From: Micropterix aruncella
Lineage: Eukaryota > Arthropoda > Insecta > Lepidoptera > Micropterigidae
DNA length: 64,000 nucleotides
NCBI GenBank assembly: GCA_944548615.1
Contig: OX155971.1
Span: 24,448,782-24,512,781 of the forward strand
Reading direction: 5' to 3'
Shown: in pieces, positions 10,596 to 21,974 of the stretch
Numbering within the stretch: position 1 is the first letter of the stretch
Layout: the number at the start of each line of letters is the position of its first letter
Position numbers and translations under genes: made by a program
The notes under the pieces: model-generated
Database searches by the model: none
The model's input: the letters and a program-made list of their open reading frames with translations, nothing else
What the model was told of the DNA's origin: nothing

Positions 10596-11264
10596 ATCAG
10601 TTCGACAGTACCATATTATTGTATTGTCATCAGAACTATTTACATACAGCTGCCAATTTTCATGACGCTAATTTCCTTGGAAGATTGTTAAATTAGTTAC
10701 CTTAGATTCCATTACATAGTTACATACAGGTCGACCTAATAAAAGCGTCGTTGTGTGACCCCAAGATTTTTCAGGCAAGCAGACATGCGCCCTCCACCGT
10801 GAAAAACATCTGTAGGGAATTAGCAATCATGCAAAGAATAATAAATAACAATGTATAATTCTTAATATAACATACGATTTTGTGCACACTCAGTAATGAG
10901 TAATATAACTTAAAAAACATTAATTTCGTATCTTTTAAAAGCGTCTTTCAGATTTAGCAATATTTTAGTGATGTACTTTAACCAACTATTAGATGTTTCA
11001 CACGGTTTACGAGTATAAATAGAGATTAATGTGAATAATTAATTCACTTCATCACTTCACTTCAATCACATTCTCGTTAGTGATCCCTCAATTAACTTGT
11101 AATATTAATTAAACGGTTTACATTTTTATACGGTAATTAATCTACTCTCTGATCACTTCGAGGTATCAAGACAACTCGGATCAGTACTCTAGTGGTCGTA
11201 CATACATCTCATCGGTCATCAAGAGCCTCGCGGACAGACCACCAGATACCTCCAACCACTCTTC
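10596..11264. other. Unassigned stretch
   Basis: AT-rich sequence without recognisable features; nothing coding. Confidence 0.4.
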
Positions 11265-11395
11265 CTCAACCACCCCACTAACCCCCCTCCCCCCCAAACA
11301 TCCCGCTTCCCCTAACCCCCCGTCAATTTTCCTTTTCCCCTTGTAACTCTTCCCTCCACGTTACCCCCCGACCGACCTTCCCCCCCGATCCTATA
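11265..11395. repeat. C-rich/pyrimidine-rich tract
   Basis: Strongly strand-asymmetric sequence with repeated runs of four to seven C (CCCCCCTCCCCCCC and similar) separated by short spacers. The opposite strand has many G-runs and could form G-quadruplexes. Its relation to the retroelement piece that follows at 11620 is unknown. Confidence 0.7.
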
Positions 11396-11619
11396 GTGAG
11401 AGCATCAAGTGGTTATATATTTGTATAGTATTTTCGGGGTATAACAATAGTTATTATTCCAATATGCTGTAGTATTTTCCTAAAAACGCCGTTATTTAAA
11501 AAAAAATGGGTCGCTTGTATAAGAGATATAAGGTTTTCCCCCGGCTCACAATAAGGTTTTGCCCCGAGTACCGAATTTCAAGTATCTAAGTCAAATAGTG
11601 GCCGTAGTGATTCAAATGA

Positions 11620-12626
11620 GCTACAAGCCCGCGTAGACTTCCACAAAAAGTTCCTTACTGGAATCAGCCAGAATGGCACTGGTCGGGTATGGCAGTACAA
11701 CCACGAGCGACGTGCACTTGAAGAAGTCTCTTTTGCGGGGAGGTTACGACAGCAACAGTATGGCTCATGCTATTGGCCTTCAATGTCAGAATGATTGGAC
11801 AACAATTGGGGACTTTTGCATTCCGCCTCCAATGCACTGGAAGGTAATGCTCTATGACTGGACGCCAGAGATGCTGACATTTTATTTGAATGCCTTTCAG
11901 CATACACTTCCATACCCCAGTAACCTCGCTCGTTGGAGCTTTGCCGAGGATAGTTCTTGTCCCCTCTGTAGCAATACCCCTTGCACAGCTAGACATATTC
12001 TAGCTGGCTGCAAGGTGGCCTTAGATCAAGGACGGTACACTTACCGCCATGACAAAGTTCTCGCTGTTATTCGCGAGGTAATTAGTCTCTCAGTGGCTCG
12101 TGCCAACAAGGGTTTGACAGTATCCTCCAAACCCCCAATACAGTTTGTGCGGGATGGCTCTAAAGGCAAAAAACCTTTAACTACTAAACCTTTCTCAATA
12201 ATTGAGAAAGCTTCAGATTGGATTCTGGAGGTTGATTCGGTCTCTAAGCAGTATAAATTCCCTGAAAGTCTCGGATGCATAGCCCTCCGTCCAGATATAA
12301 CTCTTTTCTATCTATCTCGGAAGGTGGCCCTTATTGTAGAATTAACTGTTCCATGGGAATCAAATATCATAAAAGACCAAGAGTACAAATTAAATAAATA
12401 CCATGATCTTGCAAATGCCGTAACCCGGAACGGCTTCACTGTCCACCTTCACGCGGTGGAAGTTGGCGCTCGTGGCCTGCCAGCTAAATCTCTATTTCAC
12501 CTCTTTAAAGATCTTGGCCTTTCCAGAAAAATAATCAACTCTTTCCTAGAAAAATTATCTAAAACCGCGATTTGCGCATCTCAAATTCTATGGCTTCAAA
12601 GGGGGAGTGAATGGGTGGTAAGGTGA
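11620..12626 (+). pseudogene. RLE-type LINE, C-terminal zinc knuckle and endonuclease domain
   Basis: The 317-residue frame from ATG 11673 is the C-terminal third of a LINE protein that uses a restriction-enzyme-like endonuclease instead of an APE endonuclease. A Cys2-His-Cys knuckle is visible (CPLCSNTPCTARHILAGC, Cys96, Cys99, His108, Cys113), followed by RYTYRHDKVL. A nuclease core follows: RPD at 206-208, then VALIVELTVPWE with Glu223 and a downstream KLNKYHDL. This order is that of the R2/R4/NeSL/Hero group. The frame is closed by a TAG at 11634-11636, and related coding sequence upstream appears in another frame. The RT domain is absent, so it is a 5'-truncated, dead copy, but its endonuclease domain is uninterrupted. 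The exact clade is not decidable by eye. Confidence 0.75.
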
Positions 12627-12802
12627 CCGCTCACATGTGGCAAGACAGCTGTCCTAAACCTACCACAGCCGGTCGTTAGTCCGGAATCCACTGCTCACCC
12701 CCCAAAAGTGTAAAAATAGTATTATGATGGGCCCGACTCCGGTCGGTGAATTCCATGGCAGCTCCGTTTGTATTTATTATTTATTATTTATTTATATATA
12801 TA
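12627..12802 (+). other. 3' UTR and TTTA-type tail of the RLE LINE
   Basis: About 140 bp of non-coding sequence follows the TGA, then a TATTTATTATTTATTATTTA tail at about 12770-12795. This is the expected place for the 3' end of the retroelement. Confidence 0.5.
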
Positions 12803-13010
12803 GATTAAAGTATGACTAGCGCGTTCCTGGTTGACCGATTTTATACACAGCCTTTTAAACTTTCAACTCTTGCCATGACCAAATAATGCCTGCATGCCCA
12901 AATTTCAGCTCAATCGTATGAAGCGTTTAGGTGCTATAGTGGAGGAATACACACATACACAAAGATACACATTCAAACACTTTTTAACGCGTTCACAATA
13001 CTTTTCTTTG
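12803..13010 (+). repeat. Dispersed repeat family Y, partial copy
   Basis: It shares ATTAAAGTATGACTAGCGCG, the GCATGCCCAAATTTCA-like block and an ACACACATACACA tail with 46340-46665 and 53215-53480. It lies directly after the LINE tail, but the other copies lack that neighbour, so it is probably independent. Confidence 0.6.
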
Positions 13011-13346
13011 GGCGGTTAATAAATAGTAAGTAAAATATGTTAAAGTAATTTATATCGATCACAGTGTGCGACGTCGAAAGGGAGAAAGCGACGCAGAGCG
13101 CTGGAGCTACGCTCGGGAGGAGGAGAATATTGCGGCCTATTTTAAACGAGAAAAGTGTTTCTGGGGCGGATTTCATATTGTCCGACTGTTTAGCGCTTTT
13201 CGGATGGGGAAACTCCGTCATTATACGATTTCGTAGTACAACAACGTGCATTAAGAAGGTTACAGTAACGTTTTATGACTAAATTGTTTGTTGGTTTTAC
13301 CATTGTAGGTATTTCCTTTATTGTGTTTATTATATTTCGAATTAAA

Positions 13347-13742
13347 GGGCTCTCTAGACTGAGTCTAGAGAGCCCCTCTAGACTGAGTTTAGAGAGCCCA
13401 CAAGCTTCGCGTCGCGTTCTGGGAGGGGATCGTAAACCGCAGGAAGTATGCAAATATTTTTTATAAATATAATACTTTAGGAGGCATCGTCACGTGACGT
13501 TATGTGTTAAGTCACATGACGTAAATCATCAATCAATCATTAATAAATCAATCACCAATCAATCAATCATCAATCAATCAATTATTAAACAATCAATTAC
13601 GTCTAATTAACGTGACTCCCTGGTAAAAAACTACAAAATGGGCATTTTTAGTAAATTTTTAAAAACATATTTCCTGCGGTTTACGATCCCCTCTCAGCCC
13701 GCGACACATTGCTTGAAAAGCATGCTTGATCGTCTAGAGAGC
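13347..13742. mobile_element. MITE M1, copy 2, with duplicated terminal hairpin
   Basis: This copy has the M1 ends (GGGCTCTCTAGAC left, CATGCTTGATCGTCTAGAGA right) and arms (GGGAGGGGATCGTAAACCGC). The left end is expanded into two hairpins: GGGCTCTCTAGAC, TGA, GTCTAGAGAGCCC is a perfect 13-bp stem, followed by a second similar stem to 13400. The centre contains a run of imperfect ATCAATCA units at about 13527-13590. Confidence 0.75.
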
Positions 13743-13844
13743 TTTTACAATAGTCGTTGAGTAGACTCTGACTTCAGTTATTTTATTATCATTGATTATA
13801 TATGGTAATAGATTGATCAACGCCATAGTTGGACGGTGTCGGCT

Positions 13845-14445
13845 ACAACAGACGAACTTGTCACCCCAGGCTGGTATAAGCCTTAGACACAATGGACAAT
13901 CGATTATTTAGCTCCGACAACTAGCACGCGAGAGACCAATCCTTACCGCCCGGCACCGGTTAGTTAACCCAGCGGGCAGACCAACCGCCCTCGCTACCAG
14001 TTATGGCCCATTTTCTCCGGCTTCCGGACTGGTTACTGATTCGAAGCCGCTTGCGTGATCCTCTTCCTAGTGTAGCGGTAATCGGTGTATACCGAATCTA
14101 TCGCGGACCACGGCATCATTTGCCCGGCTTTCGGTAGCCGAATAGTCGTTTCAAGAGCAGCTGCCACAAGGTAATCATCCGCCCCCACTCTATTGGAAAC
14201 AATACTGTTTCCAGACTCCCCTGGCTGTCAGTCGATGCAAGTTGCACAAACCGTCCAGGAGCATCCAAACTTTGACTCCTAGGTGTAACTGGCCCGCAGG
14301 CCAGAATCCTACCCGGGCTCGCAAATCTGCGTAGAGGCCGCCGGATGGCTGTTGACCCATGAGTTTGGCCGACCCTAAACTCATGGGTCTTAGAGGCCTA
14401 ACTGCATGAGGGCCTATCAGCTGCCAGATCTACGTCATAGTACGA
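13845..14445 (+). mobile_element. Family S, diverged single unit D1
   Basis: A complete S1-S2 unit in forward orientation, clearly older than A or C1. Landmarks are CGAACTTGTCACCCCAGG near the start, GTGTATACCGAATCTATCGC, CGTTTCAAGAGCAGCTGCC, ACTGTTTCCAGACTCCCC and, in S2, CAAACCGTCCAGGAGC and GCTGTTGACCCATGAG. It shows that S1 followed by S2 is the basic unit. I could not settle its target duplication. Confidence 0.75.
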
Positions 14446-15023
14446 TTTGGTAACCCTTCTGCTCCGGCGACATACAAGTGGCGCTGACAGCATAGTCCGG
14501 CGAAACTAATAGATATTTATTTGGTCATCTATAATAACATTAATAATTATTCTTGTTTTTAAATAAAAAAACTGATTGATTATAAGACAACAACAATTTA
14601 CCCATTGATGACAATATTAATATTCTGTTATTGGTATAATACGGGGCGATAAAATGTCATGTATTACTCTATCTGAACGTTAAAGTGCGTAATTATTACG
14701 TATTCAAATCTGTATATCAATTTAAAAATTAAGACTTCTATGTAAATAGTATAAAAATATTAAAACTATGATTTTTTTTTAAATCGTTAATAAATTAATA
14801 TTTTATTTAAATTAATAAGAGCTATGATATAAAATTTCGTTTGTTATTATATTATTATTTAATTTCGAGATAGAATACCATGTAGGCTTGTTTATACCGC
14901 CATCTATAGTGCGCCTTTATTCTGCCATACCACGAACGCCGCCATATTAAAAAATATATATATTCAATATTTTTCTATGAGTACCATATATACGTTGCTT
15001 GCGTTGTGTAGGTAAATCCTAAC
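14446..15023. other. AT-rich stretch, nothing recognised
   Basis: AT-rich sequence separating two S loci. No coding or RNA features are seen. Confidence 0.4.
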
Positions 15024-15037
15024 TGCCTAAACGTACT
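15024..15037. repeat. Left target duplication of S composite C2
   Basis: TGCCTAAACGTACT, repeated exactly at 16378-16391. Confidence 0.9.
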
Positions 15038-16377
15038 GGGAAATAATGGGCCCTTGCTGAGTTGGCCACGAACACTGTTTAGGGCTGGTCACACTCACGG
15101 GTCAATACCTATCCGACGGCCTCCACACATGAAGTGCGAGCCTGGGTAGGACTCTGGCCTTATGGTTAGTTTCCCCTGGGAGTCAACCTTCTGGCGCTCC
15201 TGGACGGTCTGACTAACATCTTGCGGTGTCAACTACAACGGGCGAGCCCGTCACCACAGGACGTTTTAACGATTAGTCGTTCTATCGCCCTGCAGTGAAC
15301 GTAGAGACTTTGGACAGTACATTCTACGTCCAGCTACGTCAACAACCCGTGAGAGTCCAACGCCTTACCGCGAGTTAGCCAGGAGTAAACCCGGCGGGCT
15401 CGAGATACTCGCGCCCTCACTTCCAATTGTGACTAGATTTCTCCAGTCTCTCGATTGGTACCGAGTTCGAGGTCGCTTGCGCGGTCCTCTCCCTTATGAA
15501 GCGGTGAAACGGAGAGCACAACCGATTGGAGCAAACCCCGCACGGTGCGCAGACCGTACAATCTTCGCGGACCAAGGCGTCCTTTGCCCGCCTCTTACCC
15601 GGGATCGGATGGCCAATGGTCAATTCCAGAGCAGTCGCCATAAGGTACGCAACCACCCCCGCTCTATAGGAAACAGTACAGTTCCCAGACTCCCCCGACT
15701 GTTAGTCGGAGAGCACAACCGATTGGAGCAAACCCCGCACGGTGCGCAGACCGTCCAGGGGCGCCAGAGGTTTGATTCCCAGGGGAGACTGGTTGACCCA
15801 GTGTCCTACCCAGGACTCGCACCCCATGCGAGGAGGCCGTCGGATGGGTGTTGACCCGTGAGTGTGACCGACCCTGGACACATGGGTCATCGTGGCCAAC
15901 TCATCATGGGCCCGTTAGCCCCCTGACTAACAGTCGGGGGAGTCTGGAAGCAGTACTTTTTCCTATAGAGCGGGGGTGGTTGCGGACCTTACGGCGACTG
16001 CTCTTGAAACGACCATCGGCTATCCGATCCTGGGTGAACAGCCGGGCAAAGGACGCTGTGGTCCGCGATAGATTCGGTATACACCGTTTCACCGCTTCGT
16101 AAGGGAGAGGACCGCGCAAGCGACCGCGAACTCGTAACCAATCGAGGGACTGGAGTAATCTGGTCACAATTGGAAGTAAGGGCGTGAGTGTAAGCCCGCC
16201 GGGTCACACTCCTGGCTATCTCGCCGTTAAGGCGTTGGCCTCTTACGGGTTTGTGGCGGAGCTAGACAGTGGACTGTTTTGTCCAAGTCTTCTGCGCTCA
16301 CTCCAGGGAGATAGAACGACTAATCGTTAAAACTTCCAGAGGTGACGGGCTCGCCCGCTGTAGTCGACAACCCGAGT
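15038..16377 (-). mobile_element. Family S composite C2 with perfect 14-bp target duplication
   Basis: The arrangement is the same as at 5964-7306: S2 reversed (15038-15207), S1 forward (15219-15710), S2 forward (15711-15922), S1 reversed (15923-16377). TGCCTAAACGTACT occurs immediately outside both ends (15024-15037 and 16378-16391); the bases beyond it differ on both sides, so the duplication is exactly 14 bp. The first S2 has lost its inner part between two TCTG repeats (GACGGTCTGACTAACA). A piece containing GGAGCAAACCCCGCACGGTG is also duplicated inside this copy (near 15526 and 15725). Confidence 0.9.
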
Positions 16378-16391
16378 TGCCTAAACGTACT
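16378..16391. repeat. Right target duplication of S composite C2
   Basis: An exact second copy of the 14 bp at 15024-15037, directly after the S1 outer end CGACAACCCGAGT. Confidence 0.9.
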
Positions 16392-16630
16392 ACGACGTTG
16401 AGTAATCTAATAACACATATAGTCTGTGCTATTACGCTACACCGATGGCAGCGGTTGACAACCAGAGTGAAGCGAACCTGTCGCCATTTCCGTAGAATGA
16501 CGTTTAGCTATTAACCGAGCTCCTACATGGACTCATACTCTTGTGAAGTGTAGATATGCGAAAAAGGTACATAAATAGAGAGTGTTCATTGTCACGTAGG
16601 CTGAAATATTCAAAGAATATGAAGCATTTT

Positions 16631-17367
16631 CCCGTATTCCGTTTCTCGCAGGCTTAAACTAAGCTGGTGTTAAAAATTAAGAACATAAGCACCTTCGTTA
16701 TTTTGTTGGTATTCCGTTTCATCAAAATTAAGAACCGGTCTTAAATCATAAAATTTCCTTTTTGTCTATGGCCGTTCTAAAGCTGGGTCCTAATTTTGAC
16801 AGCTCGCCACTCGGTCAGTCGCCCGATCGATCGCCGCCGCGCCGTTTCGTGTTTGTGTGTCGATTAGCGTTTTCGTTTGTTTTGAAATAAAATAGGAAAC
16901 AATAATAAAGAGAATGGGCAAAAACAAAAATATACAGGGCGATTTATCATAACCTACAAAAAAAATAACACGATTTTCAGGGCAAGATATATATATGAAT
17001 AAACGATTACTTACGATAATCTGCGCTCATCATCCCTTCTTCGATTTAAAATCCAATGTTGAGCAAACATCTTTGAAAATTGCAACGCGAAAAGTTTTCG
17101 GAATCACAAGCAAAAACAAGTTACACGGCTGTCAGACGAAGACTGGTCGATTTTAGACGTTCTTAGATAAGATCCCGAACAAGACCCATCCGCCATGGCA
17201 ATTGTAGAAACGGAATACCAAAAAGTATCTCGACGGTGCTTAACGTCAATTTAAGCACATGATGATGTCTACATAAGCACGCGCCAGTTAGGACCCATAA
17301 AAGGGAATACCAAAACGTCACTTCAAAATTAGGCGCCGTTTTATCGCCTTTTTAGACGGAATACGGG
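16631..17367. mobile_element. Unclassified DNA transposon with CCCGTATTCCGT inverted ends
   Basis: The left end is CCCGTATTCCGT and the right end ACGGAATACGGG, perfect 12-bp inverted repeats 737 bp apart. Subterminal copies of the same motif occur inside: TTGGTATTCCGTTTC near 16706, AACGGAATACCAA near 17210 and GGGAATACCAAAACG near 17312. Mid-element, GACAGCTCGCCACTCGGTCAG, a GC-rich leader and an ATG (about 16914, 12 codons to a stop) look like the promoter, initiator and start of a lost transposase gene. It is probably an internally deleted derivative. No target duplication could be fixed, so the superfamily is open. Confidence 0.6.
16800..16930 (+). promoter_or_regulatory. Promoter-like leader inside the TIR element
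   Basis: The sequence around CACTCGGTCAGTCGCCCG contains a TCAGT match to the arthropod initiator. A GC-rich leader follows, then a purine-rich AATAATAAAGAGAATGGGC start context. This is inference from sequence only. Confidence 0.3.
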
Positions 17368-17658
17368 CCAGTGTATTACTGTGATGATCGCAAGAGTCGC
17401 AATATTACTCTCTTGCTAGAAATTGCAAAATTTCGATACGAAAAAAATTAAAAACCATTTGAAAGCTGAACAAATTATTTTTTTTTAATATTCAAGAAGC
17501 TGGTGGAGCTGAAATGCAAAACGCATTATGTCCACAACCAACAATTTTCAGAAACCAACACAAACTGTATCTCAAAATATTGCAAGAAAAAATATTGTTT
17601 TGTTTGATAATCTAAAAGACTTGTCGCTTTAATGTACAAAAAACTGTCGTTTGTTTTT
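17368..17658. other. AT-rich stretch, nothing recognised
   Basis: No features could be supported. Confidence 0.4.
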
Positions 17659-18231
17659 AAGCTATTGCATAGCTTTTATCGCGGGCCTAGGCCAGCGCGG
17701 CGACCGAATGAAGAAATTTCTTAACGAAGATTAATAATTTTAAACTGATAATTACGTCTAAACGAGTACTGCTTACGATTCGAAAAAAAAATATGTTAAA
17801 CAAGAACATTTTCCTAATATTCTTAGCTTTGAATATTTTAGATTTTGTTTATATTACATAGTGTAATTAATTTGTGAAATTAGGTCTAACCGAACACAAA
17901 AACGACTACTACGCAAATACTACCTGGCGTATTATTATGAAACCTGCACCAATTTAAAGATAATTTAATTATCTATCTTTTCATCTACGAATTTTTTTGA
18001 ATAATCCGTTTTTTTTGCTTTATCGAATAAAAAATTCGTGCGCGGCGAGACGTTTCAATTATTCCGAATCATTTGCTTCCGCAGATGATTCGGAATAATT
18101 TCAACGTTTTCCGATAGAGCGCAGTTATCTGATATCAGAAAAAATAAAATAAATAAATAATTGTAATTGCAAAAGTTGTTAAAAATGCTATGCAATAGCT
18201 TTACCGCGGCAGTCCCCGAGTGCCACACGTA
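17659..18231 (+). mobile_element. MITE M2, copy 1
   Basis: A 573-bp element. It begins AAGCTATTGCATAGCTTTTA and ends GCTATGCAATAGCTTTACCG plus a short extension, GCAGTCCCCGAGTGCCACAC. GCTATTGCATAGC is itself palindromic. Near 18060-18105 a second hairpin is built from ATTCCGAATCATTTGC and its complement. The whole block reappears in reverse at 36237-36781, inserted in an M1 copy. No coding capacity. Confidence 0.8.
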
Positions 18232-18663
18232 TTTTTTTTTTGTTGTTTTAGAGTTATTACAATTTGATTTTTGACATAATGCTATTTGAAAGTAAATGCG
18301 GACTAATTACGGTTTGCAACTCCATACGAACTACTAGACCTGCTGAACGCATTTTGTCCCACATATTGAATTTGGTTATATAAGTAAGACACACAAAAAT
18401 TATTTTATGAAAACAAAGAGTTGTGAAACATTTGTGAAATATTTTTAATATATTTTTTTTTGTTGCTATTATTATTGAGTAAAAACAATGTTGCTTAAAG
18501 TATTAGGTACTAATAAACAAAATAAACTTTTACTGCTGACTTTAAAATTAAAATAATAAAAAAATATGCGCACATAATCAGCCATTAAAACTCTTGATGA
18601 AGCCCTCAAGAAGCAACAGAACCCTGTTATTGAAAACTATCAAGCGCATCAACCGTGCAAACG
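18232..18663. other. AT-rich stretch, nothing recognised
   Basis: AT-rich sequence between M2 and a LINE tail; no features seen. Confidence 0.4.
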
Positions 18664-18682
18664 CAGGATTACTAGTTCCCTA

Positions 18683-18992
18683 ATAAGTCCTAATCAAGTT
18701 TTATAATCTTAATTTTACTGTTTTATAACCGACTCTTCCTTTTTATACTTTGACTATCTGCAGTATTTAAGCAGTTCCAATTATTTTAAAAAGATCTTAA
18801 ATCTTTATTTTAAATTGAAATATTAATTGTTTTACAATTAAAAAATAATGGTCGATATTTAAAAAAAAATATTATACCACATAAGGTATAATATCAGTTA
18901 CTCAACTTGACTATACCAAGAGTAAGGATTTCTACCAACTGGCTTATTTAAATAAATAAAAAATGAATAAAATAAAATAAATAAATAAAGTC
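18683..18992 (+). mobile_element. 5'-truncated LINE tail with 19-bp target duplication
   Basis: A 310-bp insertion flanked by CAGGATTACTAGTTCCCTA (18664-18682) and CAGGATTGCTAGTTCCCTA (18993-19011), 18 of 19 identical. It ends in a run of AAATAAAT units, and the preceding CTACCAACTGGCTTATTTAAA resembles the 3' UTR of insect CR1/jockey LINEs. Only 3' UTR is present. Target-primed reverse transcription explains the tail and duplication. Confidence 0.8.
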
Positions 18993-19112
18993 CAGGATTG
19001 CTAGTTCCCTATGCGCAGGATTGAATAGTCAGCCAATCTGACGATTGACACATTTAATCTTTAACGGCAATGGAAACACGCTTTATGCACCAATTCTATT
19101 TAATGTGTCTAA

Positions 19113-19930
19113 TCTATAATATTATAAAGCGGTAAAGTTGAAAAGACTTTTTCGTGGTAGTCGGATTTGCAAAGTAAGTCGGAGAATAAGCGGTCGAACG
19201 GAAACGTTTCTAACGAAGGCTGCCTTAACCCCTCATATGAATGGCGATTAGCTCGGGTTTGCCTACGGCAAAATGTATATAAATTTATATTTACATTTAC
19301 ATTTACATAGAGCGGGGTTTAATATAGAGCTATAGCATTACTATAGAGCGGCGCACATTTACATTTATATTTACATTTATATAAATTTATATCCATTTTG
19401 TATACATTTTGCCATAGGCATCCATTATTGGACGTCTCACATTTGAGGACGAAGAGAGATATATGAATTCTAGAGAAAAGCTGTAGAGCTTGATAATGCC
19501 TACAAAAAAGTCGGCGACAGCATATGTCTAACTTTTATATTTAAGTCACAAAAAGTACTATTTAATATTAAAAAAAAGAATTTAAATCGTTAGGTCATGT
19601 TTATTGGTCATATTATCAATATAAAATATTATCAAAATAAGTAAATTTATCGTCTCAAGCGTTTAAAACAAAAGATTTTTCCCTTTTACTGCATACATGG
19701 TTAAAGAGATAAGACACTCACAAATAAGACACTTACAAGAAGACACTCACAAATAACGGTATTATAGTCAAATTGGCATGCAAATACATACATACATATG
19801 CAATAAAAATATAACCCTTCTTTTGGCAGTCAGGAAATAAATCATAGCACTCAGTACTAACCGAACTGCACTCATAATTTCATCACAGGTAAAAGTTTTA
19901 CCGCCCAACGAAGTGGGCAGGGTCAGCTAG
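19113..19930 (+). mobile_element. Non-autonomous Helitron, copy 1
   Basis: It starts TCTATAATATTATAAAG and ends GGGTCAGCTAG, preceded by the GC-rich CCGCCCAACGAAGTGGGC that can form the 3' hairpin expected of Helitrons. The flanks are A on the left and T on the right, the standard A^T insertion site with no target duplication. It aligns in reverse with 57964-58832 at both ends and in blocks such as AGTCGGATTTGCAAAGTAAG. No Rep/helicase gene is present. TATTTACATTTACATTTACA tandems lie inside at about 19270-19400. Confidence 0.85.
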
Positions 19931-19934
19931 TAAG

Positions 19935-20265
19935 CTATAATGTCTAAACTACGGGCAAAGGGCGCCACGGATCCACCGTATAATAATAATTTCCGCTAAG
20001 GTCGTAGACTCAGACCTTTTACGAGACTGGATGATGAAGAAATCCGTCCAAATCTGGTAGTGAGGGCGTGAACTCGGCCCGATGGTTTCACTTTCCAGTG
20101 CAAGTCGTGACTCGTCGGGCATGTTGACGTAGTTGACGTTGGATTGTGTTATCCGTAAGTCTTTGCATTCACTCTATGGAAGGAAAAATACTCGAATATT
20201 GTTATAACTTCTTGGGGTGGCGAGTTCGCTAATAGTAGTTGACAACTATCAATTGTACACTTTGG
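19935..20265 (-). mobile_element. Family S, diverged S1 fragment
   Basis: A reverse-strand S1 remnant. GGGCAAAGGGCGCCACGG, GAAGAAATCCGTCCAAATCTG, TTCTTGGGGTGGCGAGTTCG and GTAGTTGACAAC at the outer end line up with the S1 order in other copies. It abuts the Helitron 3' end within a few bases. S2 is missing. Confidence 0.65.
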
Positions 20266-21185
20266 TATGGCACCCCAAAATAGTCATATTCCTTCTATAT
20301 CTCTTTGTCATGTGTTTAGTTTGCATCGACAACTTGCGCTAGTACATTAAATAAACAATACATTATGTTGTTGGAAAGCGCCCTATTCTCACGTCCCTTT
20401 ATTATCGGAACAATAAACACGAGTCTGTCTCAACAATTACGAATTTACAATCTGTGCGCGTGTGAAAGGCGCCTATATGGGCAAGTTGATGTATTTAAGC
20501 CTTTTACTAGCATCTAAACGTCCGCAGCGACGAAAACTGCCACCCTTACCTTGATGGTTCTGTCGTAATGGCAACTGAACTAACCTTACAAATGCTAACC
20601 TGTTGAAGCTATAGCGACGTTTTAACCCTAGAACCTTATGCGTCAAAAGGAGATCTTGTAACGAATTGGTTTCCTTTACTTCAGAAGGTTGCTTATTGCT
20701 GACTCCATTTATCAACGAATTGAGGATGATAAATTTATGAAACATTAGGGGAAGTCAATTATGAGCGAAACCGCCATCCCAGGGAGTGAAACGAAAAGAC
20801 TTTGTGGACCACGCAATCCACAATCAAAGAATCTGGAAATGGTCTTAGTCGTCTAAGGAGAAGAGGGGGGAGGGTGTAAATGAATATTTCCGTCTTATTC
20901 CCAAAAAAATCACATATACCTAAACGTTGGTTGGGCGGTAAAGTAAAAGGAAATAATTGATTACCTTCATCTGAGAGAAGCCAAACGTTTTCGTTCAATC
21001 TCGCTTTCGCGTCTTTTCTCATCAACATCAGACATATCTGAAGTCATTTTAGGAGCGCGATAATCAAAAAAGTCAAAATAAGCGAAAAAACCGGGGACAG
21101 GCGACGCGATCCAATCTAACCTCGAAAATTGACAGCTAGCGTTTGACAGCTCGCTAACGGCTGGTTAGTAACGCTAACCGGGCAC
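20266..21185 (-). other. Unassigned, possibly transcribed region
   Basis: Two reverse-strand frames (20473-20745, 90 codons; 20759-21028, 89 codons) lie in a patch less AT-rich than its surroundings. Upstream on the same strand, CGAGGTTAGATTGGATCG leads to an ATG in a good context (AAAATGACTTCAGATATG, about 21047) that opens only ~26 codons before TGA. A GAAG/GTAATC donor-like site follows. I recognise no protein family. It could be a 5' exon of a host gene or transposon, or chance. Confidence 0.2.
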
Positions 21186-21256
21186 CAGGGTTCGGTTAGG
21201 ATATATAACTGCAGTTAGCTTAACAGAACATAGTGCAAGCAGTTTTGCAGCAGCAG

Positions 21257-21800
<544 letters not shown>

Positions 21801-21974
21801 ATTTTTTAATTTTGAGATGTGACCAAAAATAATCAAAATCAAACTTTTCACCATGTAGTCGCGGCCTAATATTCGGCCGTTGACCTCATCGCGCTCATTA
21901 CGCGAATGCATCACAAGGCTAGACGCGATGCTCGGAAAATCTATGAACTAATACAGAACAATTATAAATATTAT

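Noticed and set aside
4688..14465. Shared ATCTACGTAGTAC / ATCTACGTCATAGTAC near two S loci as a common target
   Set aside because: Only two occurrences (4688 and 14451), not adjacent to mapped S ends; likely coincidence.
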